Shown: one piece after another, positions 24,060 through 31,699 of the stretch | Layout of the letters: the number at the start of each line of letters is the position of its first letter | Numbering within the stretch: position 1 is the first letter of the stretch | NCBI GenBank assembly: GCA_937916565.1 | Contig: CALFSR010000140.1 | Coordinates: forward strand, 1-31,699 | Direction: 5' to 3' | Source of the DNA: an uncultured Bacillota bacterium | GTDB lineage: Bacteria; Bacillota; Limnochordia; Limnochordales; ZCTH02-B6 | Length of the DNA stretch: 31,699 nt | Translations under genes and position numbers: made by a program | Notes under the pieces: generated by a model | What the model was told of the DNA's origin: nothing | What the model saw: the letters and a program-made list of their open reading frames with translations, nothing else | Databases searched by the model: none

Positions 24060-24091
24060 GGTGTCCGTCCCTCCCTGGACCTCCCGCTCAG

Positions 24092-24556
24092 TTACCCGTC
24101 CTGACTCTCAGCGACCGCGGCTGCCTGCATCTCAGCCAGGATGGGGTGGCGGAGGCCATACGGGCCGTCCGGAAGCACCACTTGGCACCCCAACCTCTTG
24201 CGGGGATTAATGAGGACCGGTGCCTGCAGGTTGGCCGTCATCGCCGCCGGGTCCCCGGCCGGTACCCGCACGATGGCGTACACCGCCGCCTCATCTTCGC
24301 CCTCCAACTCCAGCACGGCGACCGAATCCCGGGAAACCGTCACCCGGTAGTCAGGGCGGAAAGTACGGGGGTCGATCAGGACAAACGCAACCTCAGGATC
24401 ATCGACTCCCTGCAGTATATGAAACAGACTGTCCGGGTTATGCTCGAGCAGAACGTACTGGTGGACGTCCTCGAATCCTAGGATGCCTGACGGGAACCGG
24501 ATAATGTTGTCCTCGTGCACCTCAAAGTCGCCGAAACGGCCCCGAATCCGGCGCAT
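24092..24556 (-). CDS. fliW: Flagellar assembly factor FliW
   Basis: A 154-residue protein. FliW binds flagellin and CsrA alternately: free FliW sequesters CsrA, so flagellin translation follows export. Seen: IRFPSGILGFEDVHQYVLLEH near 19-39, a family signature, and ILQGVDDPEVAFVLIDP near 47-63. The C-terminal part (QAPVLINPRKRLGCQVVLPD) contains the NxKxxxGxQ-type motif in the form NPRKRLGCQVV. The length is normal. The gene precedes csrA on the same strand, the usual order. A strong hairpin separates it from flgL. Confidence 0.95.
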   Translation of the reverse strand: MRRIRGRFGDFEVHEDNIIRFPSGILGFEDVHQYVLLEHNPDSLFHILQGVDDPEVAFVLIDPRTFRPDYRVTVSRDSVAVLELEGEDEAAVYAIVRVPAGDPAAMTANLQAPVLINPRKRLGCQVVLPDGPYGLRHPILAEMQAAAVAESQDG

Positions 24557-24648
24557 GGTCCATCGTTCCTTTCGCGCATACCTCTTCCGCAGGCAGTATT
24601 CGCCTCTACAGGGAAGAACTCTGCTGGAACTTCATGCCATTGAAACCA

Positions 24649-24680
24649 GGCAGGGGGCGACATGACCATCGCCCCCTGCC
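24649..24680 (-). terminator. Strong hairpin between flgL and fliW, possible terminator or processing site
   Basis: A perfect 12-bp stem GGCAGGGGGCGA / TCGCCCCCTGCC (24649-24660 and 24669-24680) with an eight-base loop, directly after the flgL stop. On the minus strand it is followed by TGGTTTCAATGG, so the T tract is poor. It may attenuate read-through into fliW-csrA rather than end transcription. Confidence 0.55.
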
Positions 24681-24687
24681 GTCTCCG

Positions 24688-25578
24688 TCAGCTGAGGAAG
24701 TCCATGAGCGAAGGCTGGATGATGCGAGCGCCGGCGGCCAACGCCGCTCGGTAGGCGTTTTCGGAGATTTTGAGGTCCACGATAACTTGCGCGAGGTCGG
24801 CGTCCTCGGTGTTAGAAAGTAGCCGCTCCAGATTGAGCTCCATCTCGTCCAGGCGGGAACGGGCCAGCTCCAGCCGGTTCGCACGAGCACCCACGTCGGA
24901 CCGCTGCCGCAACAACCCTTCGACGGCCCGATCGACCTTCTGCAGCAGCTCGCCCCCCAAGGCTTCGGTGTCGCCCGCCTCGAGTGCGTCCCGCAAAGAC
25001 ATCAGGCCCTCGATGATGGGATCGAAAACCTGGTCGCCCGGCACGTTCACGGGCACGGTGACCCCGTCGCTCACCTCATATTGCCGCAGGCCGTGGTCGC
25101 CTGCATACGCCGGGGGTGGACCCGGCGTCGCCGGGTCGTACGTGTACGGCCGCGTGAGCGTCTGGTTTCCGGAGAAGATGTAGAGGTCGCCGAACCGCGT
25201 GTTGGCGATGTCGATGATGTGCTCCAGCAGCTGCTCCACTTCCCGCGCGAGAGCGTCCCGGGCATCCTGCGGCAGCGTGTCGCTCGCGCCGTAGACGGCC
25301 AGCTCCCGAGCGCGCTGCAGCGCACCGGTGGCCTCGTTCAACGCCGCGTCGGTCGTGTCCAGCCACGAGAGCGCCTGGTCCAGGTTGGCCCGGTGCTGGC
25401 GCGTCTGCGTCAAAGTCGTGTGCAGCCGCATGGCTACGCTCGTCGCCGCCGGGTCCGAGGAAGGCAGGCGCAGGCGCTTGCCCGTGGACATCTGCAGGTG
25501 CAGATCCTCCATGCGGCTTAGGTGCGTGTTGAGGCTTGCCAACAGGTTGCGTGCGATCATGGAGTTGGTGACGCGCAT
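24688..25578 (-). CDS. flgL: Flagellar hook-associated protein 3 FlgL
   Basis: A 296-residue junction protein between hook and filament. The N-terminus is the flagellin-like MRVTNSMIARNLLASLN with LQMSTGKRLRLPSSDPAAT near 29-47. The C-terminus has the D0/D1 pattern QRSDVGARANRLELARSRL and NTEDADLAQVIVDLKISENAYRAAL. The middle contains the FlgL-typical DIANTRFGDLYIFSGNQTLTRPY segment. Length is normal. GGGAGGG lies eight bases before the ATG. It follows flgK after 35 bp in the same operon. Confidence 0.95.
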   Translation of the reverse strand: MRVTNSMIARNLLASLNTHLSRMEDLHLQMSTGKRLRLPSSDPAATSVAMRLHTTLTQTRQHRANLDQALSWLDTTDAALNEATGALQRARELAVYGASDTLPQDARDALAREVEQLLEHIIDIANTRFGDLYIFSGNQTLTRPYTYDPATPGPPPAYAGDHGLRQYEVSDGVTVPVNVPGDQVFDPIIEGLMSLRDALEAGDTEALGGELLQKVDRAVEGLLRQRSDVGARANRLELARSRLDEMELNLERLLSNTEDADLAQVIVDLKISENAYRAALAAGARIIQPSLMDFLS

Positions 25579-25613
25579 CCGCGTTTCCCTCCCGGGTCAG
25601 TCAGGCCGCGGCG

Positions 25614-27011
25614 TCAGCGCCCGACGACGCCCATGCGGTTGATGATGACTTCCAGCGCCTCGTCCATGGCCGTAACGAGCCGGGCCGCGGCGGCGTACGC
25701 CTGCTGAAACCGCACCATGTCGACCATCTCTTCATCCAGCGATACGCCGGAGAGGGACTCCTTCCGGTTTCGCAGGTGCTCCACGAGCGCCGTCTGGCCC
25801 GCCACCATGCTTCTTGCCTGCTGGGCGGTGACGCCGATGCTGGACACGACGGCCCGCAAAAAGTCCGCCGGGCTCGCGTTGCCAAGCTCCGTGTACGCCG
25901 TGTGGAACACCTGGGCCAGACTCAGGGCGTTGGCGCCGTTGCCAGGAGCGCCGTCGGCCGAGGCGGCGATCTTGGCCAGGTTGTCCTGGATGTCCTGGTG
26001 GACACTCATGTCCTTCGCGCCCGTGCCCGTAAAGAACTCCCCGCCCAGCGCCGGGGGCTCTTCCCTCGTGAAGCCTTGCTGGTGCACTTCGTTGAACCGC
26101 TGGATGATGGTGCGGGCGAGCCGGTCAAGGTCGGCGATGTAGCCGCCGACAAGTTCGTCCCGGGCCTCCATCACGCCGGCCAGGCGGCCGTTGGGAATAT
26201 CGAGCTTTTGCCCCGTCGGCCCCCAGTGGACCGACAGCAGGCTGTTGTTGTCGGGATCCCGCTGGGTGACGAGCTGGATGGACCGGTCGCGGTCGACGAC
26301 CGTCAAGCCGCCCACGCTCACGTGCACCGTGCCGTTCTCGTACTCCATGACATGGATGTCCACGTGCTCGGCAAGCTCGAGCAGCAGCTTGTCCCGTTCG
26401 TCCAACAGGTCGTTGGGCGACTGCCCCGACAAGGAAACCCGGTGGATCTGGCGGTTGACGTCGGCCAGCCGCTCCGTGAGGCTGTTGATGGTCATGACCT
26501 CAAGCCCGACGAGGCGATCGAGGTCCAGCTGCAAGTCGGTCAGTTGCTTGTGCACGTGCTGAAACGACGCCGCCACCAGCAGCGCCCTCTCCCGCACGAC
26601 GGCCCGGGCCGCGTCGCTCTCCGGCTGCTGGTGCAAGTCCTGCAGCGACTGCCAAAACTGGTCCAGCGCGTCGCGCAAGCCCAAGTCCGACGGCTCCTGC
26701 AGGATGAGCTCCACCTGCTGCAACGCTTCGTAGCGGGCGTTCCAGCGGCCGTACGACTCCGTCTCGGCCCGCAGCTGCATCTCGATGAACTCGTCGTGCA
26801 CTCGCCGGACGGCCATCACCTGGACGCCCGTGCCGAGTTGTCCCGCCTGCTGGGCAGGCGTGATGGCCGGCGTGGCGCCAAGGAGCGCGACTTGCCGGGA
26901 ATACCCCGGGGTGTTGGCGTTGGCGATGTTGTGGCCCACGACGTCCAGCGCCCGCATCTGGCTTTGCAGAGCCCGGCGGGCGATGTCCAGGCCAAAGAAA
27001 GTCGGTCGCAT
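25614..27011 (-). CDS. flgK: Flagellar hook-associated protein 1 FlgK
   Basis: A 465-residue hook-filament junction protein. The N-terminal rod/hook motif DVVGHNIANANTPGYSRQ lies near 24-41, and the C-terminal hook-basal-body motif SGVSLDEEMVDMVRFQQAYAA, spread over about 419-440, is followed by AMDEALEVIINRMG. The centre includes DLNRQIH-type helical sequence (LADVNRQIH, SPNDLLDERDKLL), standard for FlgK. It is somewhat shorter than many FlgK proteins. The ribosome binding site GAGGAGGG lies about eight bases before the ATG at 27011. Confidence 0.96.
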   Translation of the reverse strand: MRPTFFGLDIARRALQSQMRALDVVGHNIANANTPGYSRQVALLGATPAITPAQQAGQLGTGVQVMAVRRVHDEFIEMQLRAETESYGRWNARYEALQQVELILQEPSDLGLRDALDQFWQSLQDLHQQPESDAARAVVRERALLVAASFQHVHKQLTDLQLDLDRLVGLEVMTINSLTERLADVNRQIHRVSLSGQSPNDLLDERDKLLLELAEHVDIHVMEYENGTVHVSVGGLTVVDRDRSIQLVTQRDPDNNSLLSVHWGPTGQKLDIPNGRLAGVMEARDELVGGYIADLDRLARTIIQRFNEVHQQGFTREEPPALGGEFFTGTGAKDMSVHQDIQDNLAKIAASADGAPGNGANALSLAQVFHTAYTELGNASPADFLRAVVSSIGVTAQQARSMVAGQTALVEHLRNRKESLSGVSLDEEMVDMVRFQQAYAAAARLVTAMDEALEVIINRMGVVGR

Positions 27012-27070
27012 GCTACGTCCCTCCTCTGCCCGGCGAGAAACCGGGCAGTGCCGCTCGAGCCGGCGCCGCC

Positions 27071-27553
27071 TTATGCGCGAGCGTCAAACGCCAGCGGGCC
27101 GGCGTTCCGCTGGCGCCGGCGTTCTCCCGGCTGCGCATAGACGTCCGCGCCGTCCCCGGAGCTCAGCGCGCTCAGGTAAAGGCCAATCAGGGCCAGCTCC
27201 TGTTCGAGGAGCTTTTGGTTGACCCGCGTCTTGTCCAAGGCCGTCTGCAGCGCCGTCCTTACCTGCTGCCCCAGCGCCGCAAGCCGCTCGCGCCAAGGGG
27301 GCGGCGCACCGTCCACGATGGCCGCCAGGCCAGGCCCGTCCTGGCCCACCAAGGCCACCCTCGCCGCCTCCCAACGGGAGAGCTGTGTAAACAGACGCTC
27401 TTGCTCCCGGGCGGTTTCCTCGATAACGGGCGGGCGCCGGAAACGAATAGCCTCCTGCTGCTTGTCAGCGGAGGCAATCAGTTGCTGGCAAACCTCGTGC
27501 TGGGCGGCCAAGATCTCGGCCAAGCGGGTCAGCTCATGGGTATGCACGGCCAT
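27071..27553 (-). CDS. flgN: FlgN-like flagellar export chaperone
   Basis: A 160-residue, largely helical protein placed between flgM and flgK, where FlgN (YvyG in Bacillus) is normally encoded. The first 65 residues (LAEILAAQHEVCQQLIASADKQQE.. and ETAREQERLF) fit the FlgN helical hairpin. Residues about 85-135 form another long helix, and the C-terminus after 140 is Arg- and Gly-rich and probably disordered. FlgN keeps FlgK and FlgL soluble for export. The ATG at 27553 has GGGGGG immediately before it, with no spacing; a GTG at 27547 has a better spaced site. The assignment leans on position more than on motifs. Confidence 0.8.
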   Translation of the reverse strand: MAVHTHELTRLAEILAAQHEVCQQLIASADKQQEAIRFRRPPVIEETAREQERLFTQLSRWEAARVALVGQDGPGLAAIVDGAPPPWRERLAALGQQVRTALQTALDKTRVNQKLLEQELALIGLYLSALSSGDGADVYAQPGERRRQRNAGPLAFDARA

Positions 27554-27586
27554 CCCCCCGCAGGCGCGGGCGAGGGCGGGGAAACG

Positions 27587-27886
27587 TCACCGAAGCTGGT
27601 CCACAAAGGAGCGCGCGAGCATTTTCCGAGCCACGTCACGGCCGCTCACCCGGTACGTGCCGGCATCGATGGCGGCCTTGATGCGCGCCACTACCTCCGG
27701 GCGCACGTCAGGCGCCGCCTGGATCGCTTGCCAAGCCGCCTGCACCTCGCGGCTTTCCCGCGACAGCTCCACCGAATCCGGCCGCGACGGCACCTCGGGG
27801 CCGGACACCCGCATGGCCGGGCGCACCCGCATCTGGGCCGCAAACAGCTTGGCGACTTGATGGACCTGCTTGTCGGAAACCATCAT
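27587..27886 (-). CDS. flgM: Anti-sigma-28 factor FlgM
   Basis: A 99-residue anti-sigma factor that holds sigma-28 (SigD/FliA) until the hook is complete. The C-terminal sigma-binding part is clear: RPDSVELSRESREV, then PEVVARIKAAIDAGTYRVSGRDVARKM near 67-93. The ATG at 27886 is preferred since AGGTGG stands about seven bases upstream; the longer frame from 27919 adds an Arg/Gly-rich start. A second ATG follows directly at 27883. It lies 29 bp after comFC and begins the flagellar gene run, consistent with sigma-28-like promoters found at flagellin. Confidence 0.92.
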   Translation of the reverse strand: MMVSDKQVHQVAKLFAAQMRVRPAMRVSGPEVPSRPDSVELSRESREVQAAWQAIQAAPDVRPEVVARIKAAIDAGTYRVSGRDVARKMLARSFVDQLR

Positions 27887-27915
27887 AGCCCTGCCACCTC
27901 GACCGCGTTCTATCT

Positions 27916-28851
27916 TCAACTTCGGCGGGACTCGCCGGCCCCTTGAGGGGAAAATGCATCGCTCGCGCGTACTTCTTTGTCCGAACCTGCTTCGAGAGCA
28001 TCTGCTTCCGTGATCGAATGTGCTTCTGCGGAAACCCGGCGAATTCCTGGCTCAGGCGTAAGTTGTCTGTGGCGCCACCGCCACTCGGCCTCGTGCACGC
28101 CCACCGCGAGGCACAGGACGTTTACCCGCGCCGCCCCGGCCCGCAGCAGCACCCGGGCCGCTTCGCCCGCGGTGGCGCCGGAGGTGAGCACGTCGTCCAC
28201 GAGCAGGAGCCGCTTGCCTGCAAGCCGCTCCGCCTCGCGTACCCGAAACGCTCCCCGGACGTTGGCGCGGCGGCTGTGCACCGGCAGCCGGGCTTGAGCC
28301 GACGTCGGGCGGGTTCGCTCGAGCACGCCGGTCATGAGCGGCCGGCCGGCATGGGACGCGACCACCCGCGCCAAGACCTCGGCCTGGTTAAATCCTCGCT
28401 CCATGAGCCTCTGCGGGTGCAGCGGCACCGGCACGACGGCGTCAAAGGGCCAGAGCTCCCGAGCACGGAGGGCGTAGCCGGCCAAAAATTCCCCGAGGGC
28501 TTCGCCGAGCGCGCGGTCTGCCCCAAACTTGACCCGGTGAATATATTCCCGCAGGGCGCCGTCGTAAACGCCGGGCGCCCGGGCGACGGAAAACATGTGG
28601 GGCGACCATCGGCAAGCGCGGCACAGATCGCCCAAGCCATCGGCGGCCGGGCCATCCCCCCGCAGGGGCCGGCCGCAGCGGTCGCAAAGCGGCGGCGCCA
28701 CCTTGGGGATGCGCACGAGGCACTCCGGACAAAGCCCGCGCCCCCCGCGGCGGGGCCGCTGGCAAGCCGGGCAGAGGGGCCGGGGCGGGAACAGCACGTC
28801 CAGCGTCCCCCGCCACAGTCGGTGCATCAGCGCAGTCCAAAGGCCGTCCAC
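27916..28851 (-). CDS. comFC: ComF-family protein (phosphoribosyltransferase-like)
   Basis: A 311-residue ComFC/GntX-type protein linked to DNA uptake and transformation. The N-terminal zinc finger shows CPAC (near 28-31) with CPEC and CDRCGRPL and CRAC pairs. The PRPP-binding loop is LLLVDDVLTSGATAGEA. Between them are YDGALREYIHRVKFGADR, VPVPLHPQRLMERGFNQAEVLA and RTRPTSAQARLPVHSRRANV, all family hallmarks. The GTG at 28851 is chosen because GGAGG stands nine bases upstream; ATG 28827 is also possible and the frame is open much further upstream with non-family sequence. A C-terminal tail of about 60 residues beyond the normal end has no recognised fold. Confidence 0.92.
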   Translation of the reverse strand: MDGLWTALMHRLWRGTLDVLFPPRPLCPACQRPRRGGRGLCPECLVRIPKVAPPLCDRCGRPLRGDGPAADGLGDLCRACRWSPHMFSVARAPGVYDGALREYIHRVKFGADRALGEALGEFLAGYALRARELWPFDAVVPVPLHPQRLMERGFNQAEVLARVVASHAGRPLMTGVLERTRPTSAQARLPVHSRRANVRGAFRVREAERLAGKRLLLVDDVLTSGATAGEAARVLLRAGAARVNVLCLAVGVHEAEWRWRHRQLTPEPGIRRVSAEAHSITEADALEAGSDKEVRASDAFSPQGAGESRRS

Positions 28852-28946
28852 CGCTTGTCGCCTCCGCTCGAGGTCTCGGGCTCTAGAGGGCCGGTCGCGG
28901 GACGCGTTCAGGCTCTGGCTTGCTGATGGCTGGACGTATTCAGACC

Positions 28947-29378
28947 CTAGCGGACCGGGCGCTCGACCTGGACGGGCTCCTCGCGAAACTGCCCTGCCGC
29001 CTCGTCCAGCACCCAGGACCGGGCGGCGGCGGGCGTCCCCTTCTCCACGGAGACGATGAGGTAGGACAGCGCCGGCCACGCCCGTTCCAGGTCCGTTTGG
29101 GACGGCCGGGCAGGGTGATCCGGGTGCGAATGATACACCCCCACGATGGCCAGGTCCGTCCCGTCCAGGGACCGGTCCACACGGAGAAAGTCCATCGGAT
29201 CGAGCTCGTAGCGGTCGTGGGCCCGCTCGGTGTTCAGATTGCGCGCCCGCTCGGCCCGTACGATGCGCTTGTCGTCGCCCTCGGCCCGCCCCACGAGCAG
29301 GCCGCACACCTCGTGCGGGTACCCTTCCGCGCAGTGGGCGGCGATGGCCCCGTACGTCGCCTCGTCCATGATCAGCAT
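28947..29378 (-). CDS. JAMM/MPN+ M67 metallopeptidase, Mec-like
   Basis: A 143-residue zinc peptidase. The full JAMM motif is visible: E23 in HEVCGLLVG, then H83-S-H85-P, seven residues, S93 and D96 (the pattern E..HSHPx7SxxD). In mycobacteria Mec removes newly made cysteine from the sulfur carrier CysO. The ATG overlaps the cysteine synthase stop by 7 bp (ATGCTGA), so the two are translationally coupled, which supports that role. GGGAGG lies about ten bases upstream. No CysO/ThiS-like carrier gene is visible in the window. A ubiquitin-like processing role with another substrate remains possible. Confidence 0.92.
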   Translation of the reverse strand: MLIMDEATYGAIAAHCAEGYPHEVCGLLVGRAEGDDKRIVRAERARNLNTERAHDRYELDPMDFLRVDRSLDGTDLAIVGVYHSHPDHPARPSQTDLERAWPALSYLIVSVEKGTPAAARSWVLDEAAGQFREEPVQVERPVR

Positions 29379-30352
29379 CCCGCCACCGCCTCCCAAAGCT
29401 CGGTGCTCAAGTACCGGGCCCCGCTGTCGGGGAACACCGTCACGATCACGCCTTCTCCGATCTGTTCGGCCAGGCGCACCGCGGCAGCAGCGGCCGCGCC
29501 CGAAGATGCCCCGACCATCAAGCCCTCCTCCCGCGCCAGCCGCTGCACGTACTCGTACGCCTCCTCCGTAGCCACCGAAAACTTGCCGTCGAGCCACGAC
29601 TCCTCGTAGATGGCCGGCACCATCGCGGTCGCCATGTGCTTCATCCCTTCGAGCCCGTGGAAGGGGCTGTCGGGCTCGGCCGCGTACACGCGAATGCCCG
29701 GATTGCGATCCTTGAGGTACCGTCCCGTGCCCATCAGCGTGCCGCTCGTGCCGATGCTGGCCACGAAATGCGTCACCCGGCCGCCCGTCTGGCGCATGAT
29801 CTCGGGACCCGTCGTCTCGTAGTGCGCCTGCGGGTTGGCCGCGTTGCTATATTGGTCGGGCATGAAATACCGGTCGGGGTTCGCCCGGAAAAGCTCCGCG
29901 GCCACCACCCGCGCCCCGTCGGACCCTTCCAGAGGGTCCGTAAAGTGAATCTTGGTCCCGTAGGCGAGAATCGTCCGCTTGCGCTCTAGGCTCGCGTTTT
30001 CAGGCAGGCACAGTTCCACCTTGAGCCCGAGCGCGGCGCCGATCATCGCGTAGGCGATCCCGGTGTTGCCCGAGGTGGAGTCGAGAATGACCTTGTCCGG
30101 CGTCAGCTGGCCGGTTTCAAGGGCGGTCATGATCATCCACAGCGCCGGCCGATCTTTGACCGACCCGCCCGGGTTGAACCACTCGAGTTTCGCGTAAAGC
30201 TCCACGCCCGGAACGTGCCGGGCGATGCGCCGCAAAGGCACCATCGGCGTGTTGCCGACGCACCCGAGGATCGGTGCCCGCTCAACCCACCTTTGCCACC
30301 GGCGAAGAGGCGCGTCCGGTACGGGCGCCGCCACCGGCTCTCCACTGCCCAC
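29372..30352 (-). CDS. cysM: PLP-dependent cysteine synthase, CysM-like
   Basis: A 326-residue fold-type II PLP enzyme. The PLP lysine is K66 in NPGGSVKDRP, and the substrate loop TSGNTG is at 93-98. Further blocks are GTSGTLMGTGRYLKDRNP, PDSPFHGLEGMKHM and the PLP phosphate-binding GASSGAAAAAAV. It makes cysteine by beta-replacement. Coupling to the JAMM peptidase gene points to a mycobacterial-type CysM that takes sulfide from a thiocarboxylated carrier and may use O-phosphoserine. The GTG at 30352 is chosen because AGGAG stands nine bases upstream; the frame is open to 30475 but that part is unlike the family. Confidence 0.92.
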   Translation of the reverse strand: MGSGEPVAAPVPDAPLRRWQRWVERAPILGCVGNTPMVPLRRIARHVPGVELYAKLEWFNPGGSVKDRPALWMIMTALETGQLTPDKVILDSTSGNTGIAYAMIGAALGLKVELCLPENASLERKRTILAYGTKIHFTDPLEGSDGARVVAAELFRANPDRYFMPDQYSNAANPQAHYETTGPEIMRQTGGRVTHFVASIGTSGTLMGTGRYLKDRNPGIRVYAAEPDSPFHGLEGMKHMATAMVPAIYEESWLDGKFSVATEEAYEYVQRLAREEGLMVGASSGAAAAAAVRLAEQIGEGVIVTVFPDSGARYLSTELWEAVAGC

Positions 30353-30523
30353 GATCCATCTCTCCTCGACAAACTCCGCGCTGAAAGCACCCTGGGCCGC
30401 GTAAGCAACCACCGCGGCCGCCGGCTGCCTGCCGCCGGGAAACCCGGGTATCCTGCGGCACCTCGAACATAGCACCTCGCGGGCCGGAGGGCAACCTGCA
30501 AACCAGGCGGAATTGTCGGGATC

Positions 30524-30550
30524 AAAAAGCCGGCCGTTGTGGGGCCGGCT
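30524..30550 (-). terminator. Rho-independent terminator after the glycosidase gene
   Basis: On the minus strand the stem AGCCGGCC / GGCCGGCT (30550-30543 and 30535-30528) with a seven-base loop is followed by a run of T (30528-30524). It lies 38 bp after the stop at 30589 and separates it from cysM. Confidence 0.85.
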
Positions 30551-30588
30551 CCATGTAGACCCAATCGAACGTTGCCGTCGGCGGGGCG

Positions 30589-31699
30589 TCAGGAGAACAC
30601 AGTGCCTCCCGTCGACACTTCAGGCTGCGGCCCGGACGAAACGTCGACCGACCAGGCATACCCGCCGTCCCGGCGCCGCTCGACCGTAACGCTCGCGAGC
30701 CGGTCGCCGAAGCGCAGGCGGCGCACTTGCACCCGGCCCACGTCCTCGGGCAGGTGGGGCGACAGCCGCAGCTTGTTGGCGGGCGCGTCGACCTCAAGGC
30801 CGAGCGCGGCCTGGAGCAGCATGAAGGGCGTCGCCGCGGCCCACGCCTGCGGCACGCACGCCACAGGATAACCCACGGGTCCATCGTCGCTGGCCGGGTA
30901 GCCGCTGAAAAGCTCGGGCAGCCGGCGGAACGGGTCATAGGCGGCGGCGGCAAAAAGACCGCTCGTGATGCGGGCGGCCGCCGCGCCGTGGCCGTAGCGG
31001 GCAAGCCCCAAAACGACGAGGGAGTTGTCGTGGGGCCAAACGGTACCCCGGTGATAGCTCAACGGATGATAGGCGTGTTCGCTCGCGGCCAGCGTCCGCA
31101 AGCCGTAGCCCGAGAACATGTCGGGCGACAGGAACACCTCGGCCATGCGCGCCGCCCGCTCGCCCGGCACGATCCCGCTCCAGAGGCAGTGTCCCGGGTT
31201 AGTGGTGACCGACGCCACCGGCCGCTTGTCCTTGTCGAGGGCCAAGGCGTAGAAACCGGTCTCTTCGACCCAGAAGTCCCGGTCGAAGGCCGCCTTGAGC
31301 CGGGCCGCCCGATCGCGCTGGACGGCCGCTTCGCTCAGGTCGCCCATGGCCTCGAGCAGGTCGGCAAACCGCAGCCGCGCCGCATATACGTACCCCTGCA
31401 CCTCGGCGAGGGCGATGGGCGGCTGCGCGAGGCGCCCGTCCCGGTGCACGATGGAGTCGCCCGAGTCTTTCCAGCCCTGGTTGTCCAGGCCGCCGTGGTA
31501 GCGCCGGTGATATTCGACGTACCCGTCGCCGTCCAAGTCGCCGTCGGTGTCCATCCACGCCGCCGCCGCCCGCAGCGCGGGCAAAAGCTCCCGAATGAGG
31601 CCGCCGTCGGCCGTCCAGCGCCAGTACTCGCCCGCCAGGATCAAGAAGAGAGGCGTCGCGTCGATGGTGCCAAAGTAGGGGCCAAAGGGGACTTCATTG
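30589..31699 (-). CDS. Debranching-type alpha-glucosidase (amylo-1,6-glucosidase family), C-terminal part
   Basis: The reading frame continues past the right edge, so only the C-terminal 370 residues are seen. The first visible block is FGTIDATPLFLILAGEYW, typical of the (alpha/alpha)6-barrel part of amylo-1,6-glucosidase-like (GH63/MGH1-type) proteins. It is followed by DTDGDLDGDGYVEY, GLDNQGWKDSGDSI, the SYHRGTVWPHDNSLVVLGLARYG block and GYPVACVPQAWAAA. Members release alpha-glucose from glycogen or related oligosaccharides; many such proteins carry an N-terminal 'glycogen debranching N' domain that would lie outside the window. The final 70 residues form a beta-rich tail. Substrate unknown. 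A terminator follows the stop. Confidence 0.88.
   Translation of the reverse strand, partial: NEVPFGPYFGTIDATPLFLILAGEYWRWTADGGLIRELLPALRAAAAWMDTDGDLDGDGYVEYHRRYHGGLDNQGWKDSGDSIVHRDGRLAQPPIALAEVQGYVYAARLRFADLLEAMGDLSEAAVQRDRAARLKAAFDRDFWVEETGFYALALDKDKRPVASVTTNPGHCLWSGIVPGERAARMAEVFLSPDMFSGYGLRTLAASEHAYHPLSYHRGTVWPHDNSLVVLGLARYGHGAAAARITSGLFAAAAYDPFRRLPELFSGYPASDDGPVGYPVACVPQAWAAATPFMLLQAALGLEVDAPANKLRLSPHLPEDVGRVQVRRLRFGDRLASVTVERRRDGGYAWSVDVSSGPQPEVSTGGTVFS

Noticed and set aside
25776..27140. 454-codon plus-strand frame opposite flgK
   Set aside because: Antisense shadow of a clear flgK, with no family motif.
1..31699. CRISPR arrays, tRNA or rRNA genes, phage attachment sites
   Set aside because: No regularly spaced direct repeats and no RNA-gene-like sequence were seen on reading through; a covariance search was not possible.

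Overview
The window looks like chromosomal DNA from a high-GC member of the Bacillota. The strongest clue is the block flgM-flgN-flgK-flgL-fliW-csrA-flagellin with comFC just upstream, which is the Bacillus-type order, in clearly GC-rich DNA. A deep-branching lineage such as the Limnochorda, Thermaerobacter or Symbiobacterium groups would fit, but that placement is inference; no rRNA or other marker gene is present.

Layout. 1-683: remnant of an ISL3-family transposase, open at the left edge and apparently internally deleted. 1153-3638 (+): a cytidylyltransferase/aldo-keto reductase fusion and a short-chain dehydrogenase, overlapping by 4 bp. 3678-14172 (-): one tight run of nine genes. In transcription order it encodes a Rossmann + TagF-like + GT4 three-domain transferase, three LicD-family proteins, an ATP-grasp enzyme, a HAD hydrolase, a PEP mutase with an N-terminal cytidylyltransferase domain (Fom1 architecture), phosphonopyruvate decarboxylase and an iron-type alcohol dehydrogenase. 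14892-18308 (+): pseC, pseG and pseI homologues. 18333-21913 (-): pseB, a Maf-type flagellin glycosyltransferase and an unrecognised 201-aa protein. 22092-27886 (-): flagellin, csrA, fliW, flgL, flgK, flgN and flgM, with a YviE/DUF6470 homologue on the opposite strand at 23293-23745. 27916-31699 (-): comFC, a JAMM/Mec-type peptidase coupled to a CysM-like cysteine synthase, and the C-terminal part of a debranching-type glycosidase cut by the right edge.

How the genes may work together. PseB, PseC, PseG and PseI supply most of a route to pseudaminic acid or a related nonulosonic acid, and Maf would attach it to flagellin. Standalone PseF and PseH are not visible; the SpsF-like domain of the 1153 gene could supply CMP activation. 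Next to this lies a complete gene set for 2-hydroxyethylphosphonate (PEP mutase, decarboxylase, reductase) together with the domain that in Fom1 makes CMP-hydroxyethylphosphonate. The three LicD-fold genes and the TagF/GT4 protein in the same run suggest that the phosphonate is transferred to a surface or flagellar glycan. This phosphonate-glycan system is the most interesting part of the window.

Flagellin control also leaves visible traces: sigma-28-like promoters face both ways upstream of flagellin, the flagellin leader is about 150 nt with AGGAGG-type and hairpin-loop GGA sites suited to CsrA, and csrA, fliW and flgM are close by.
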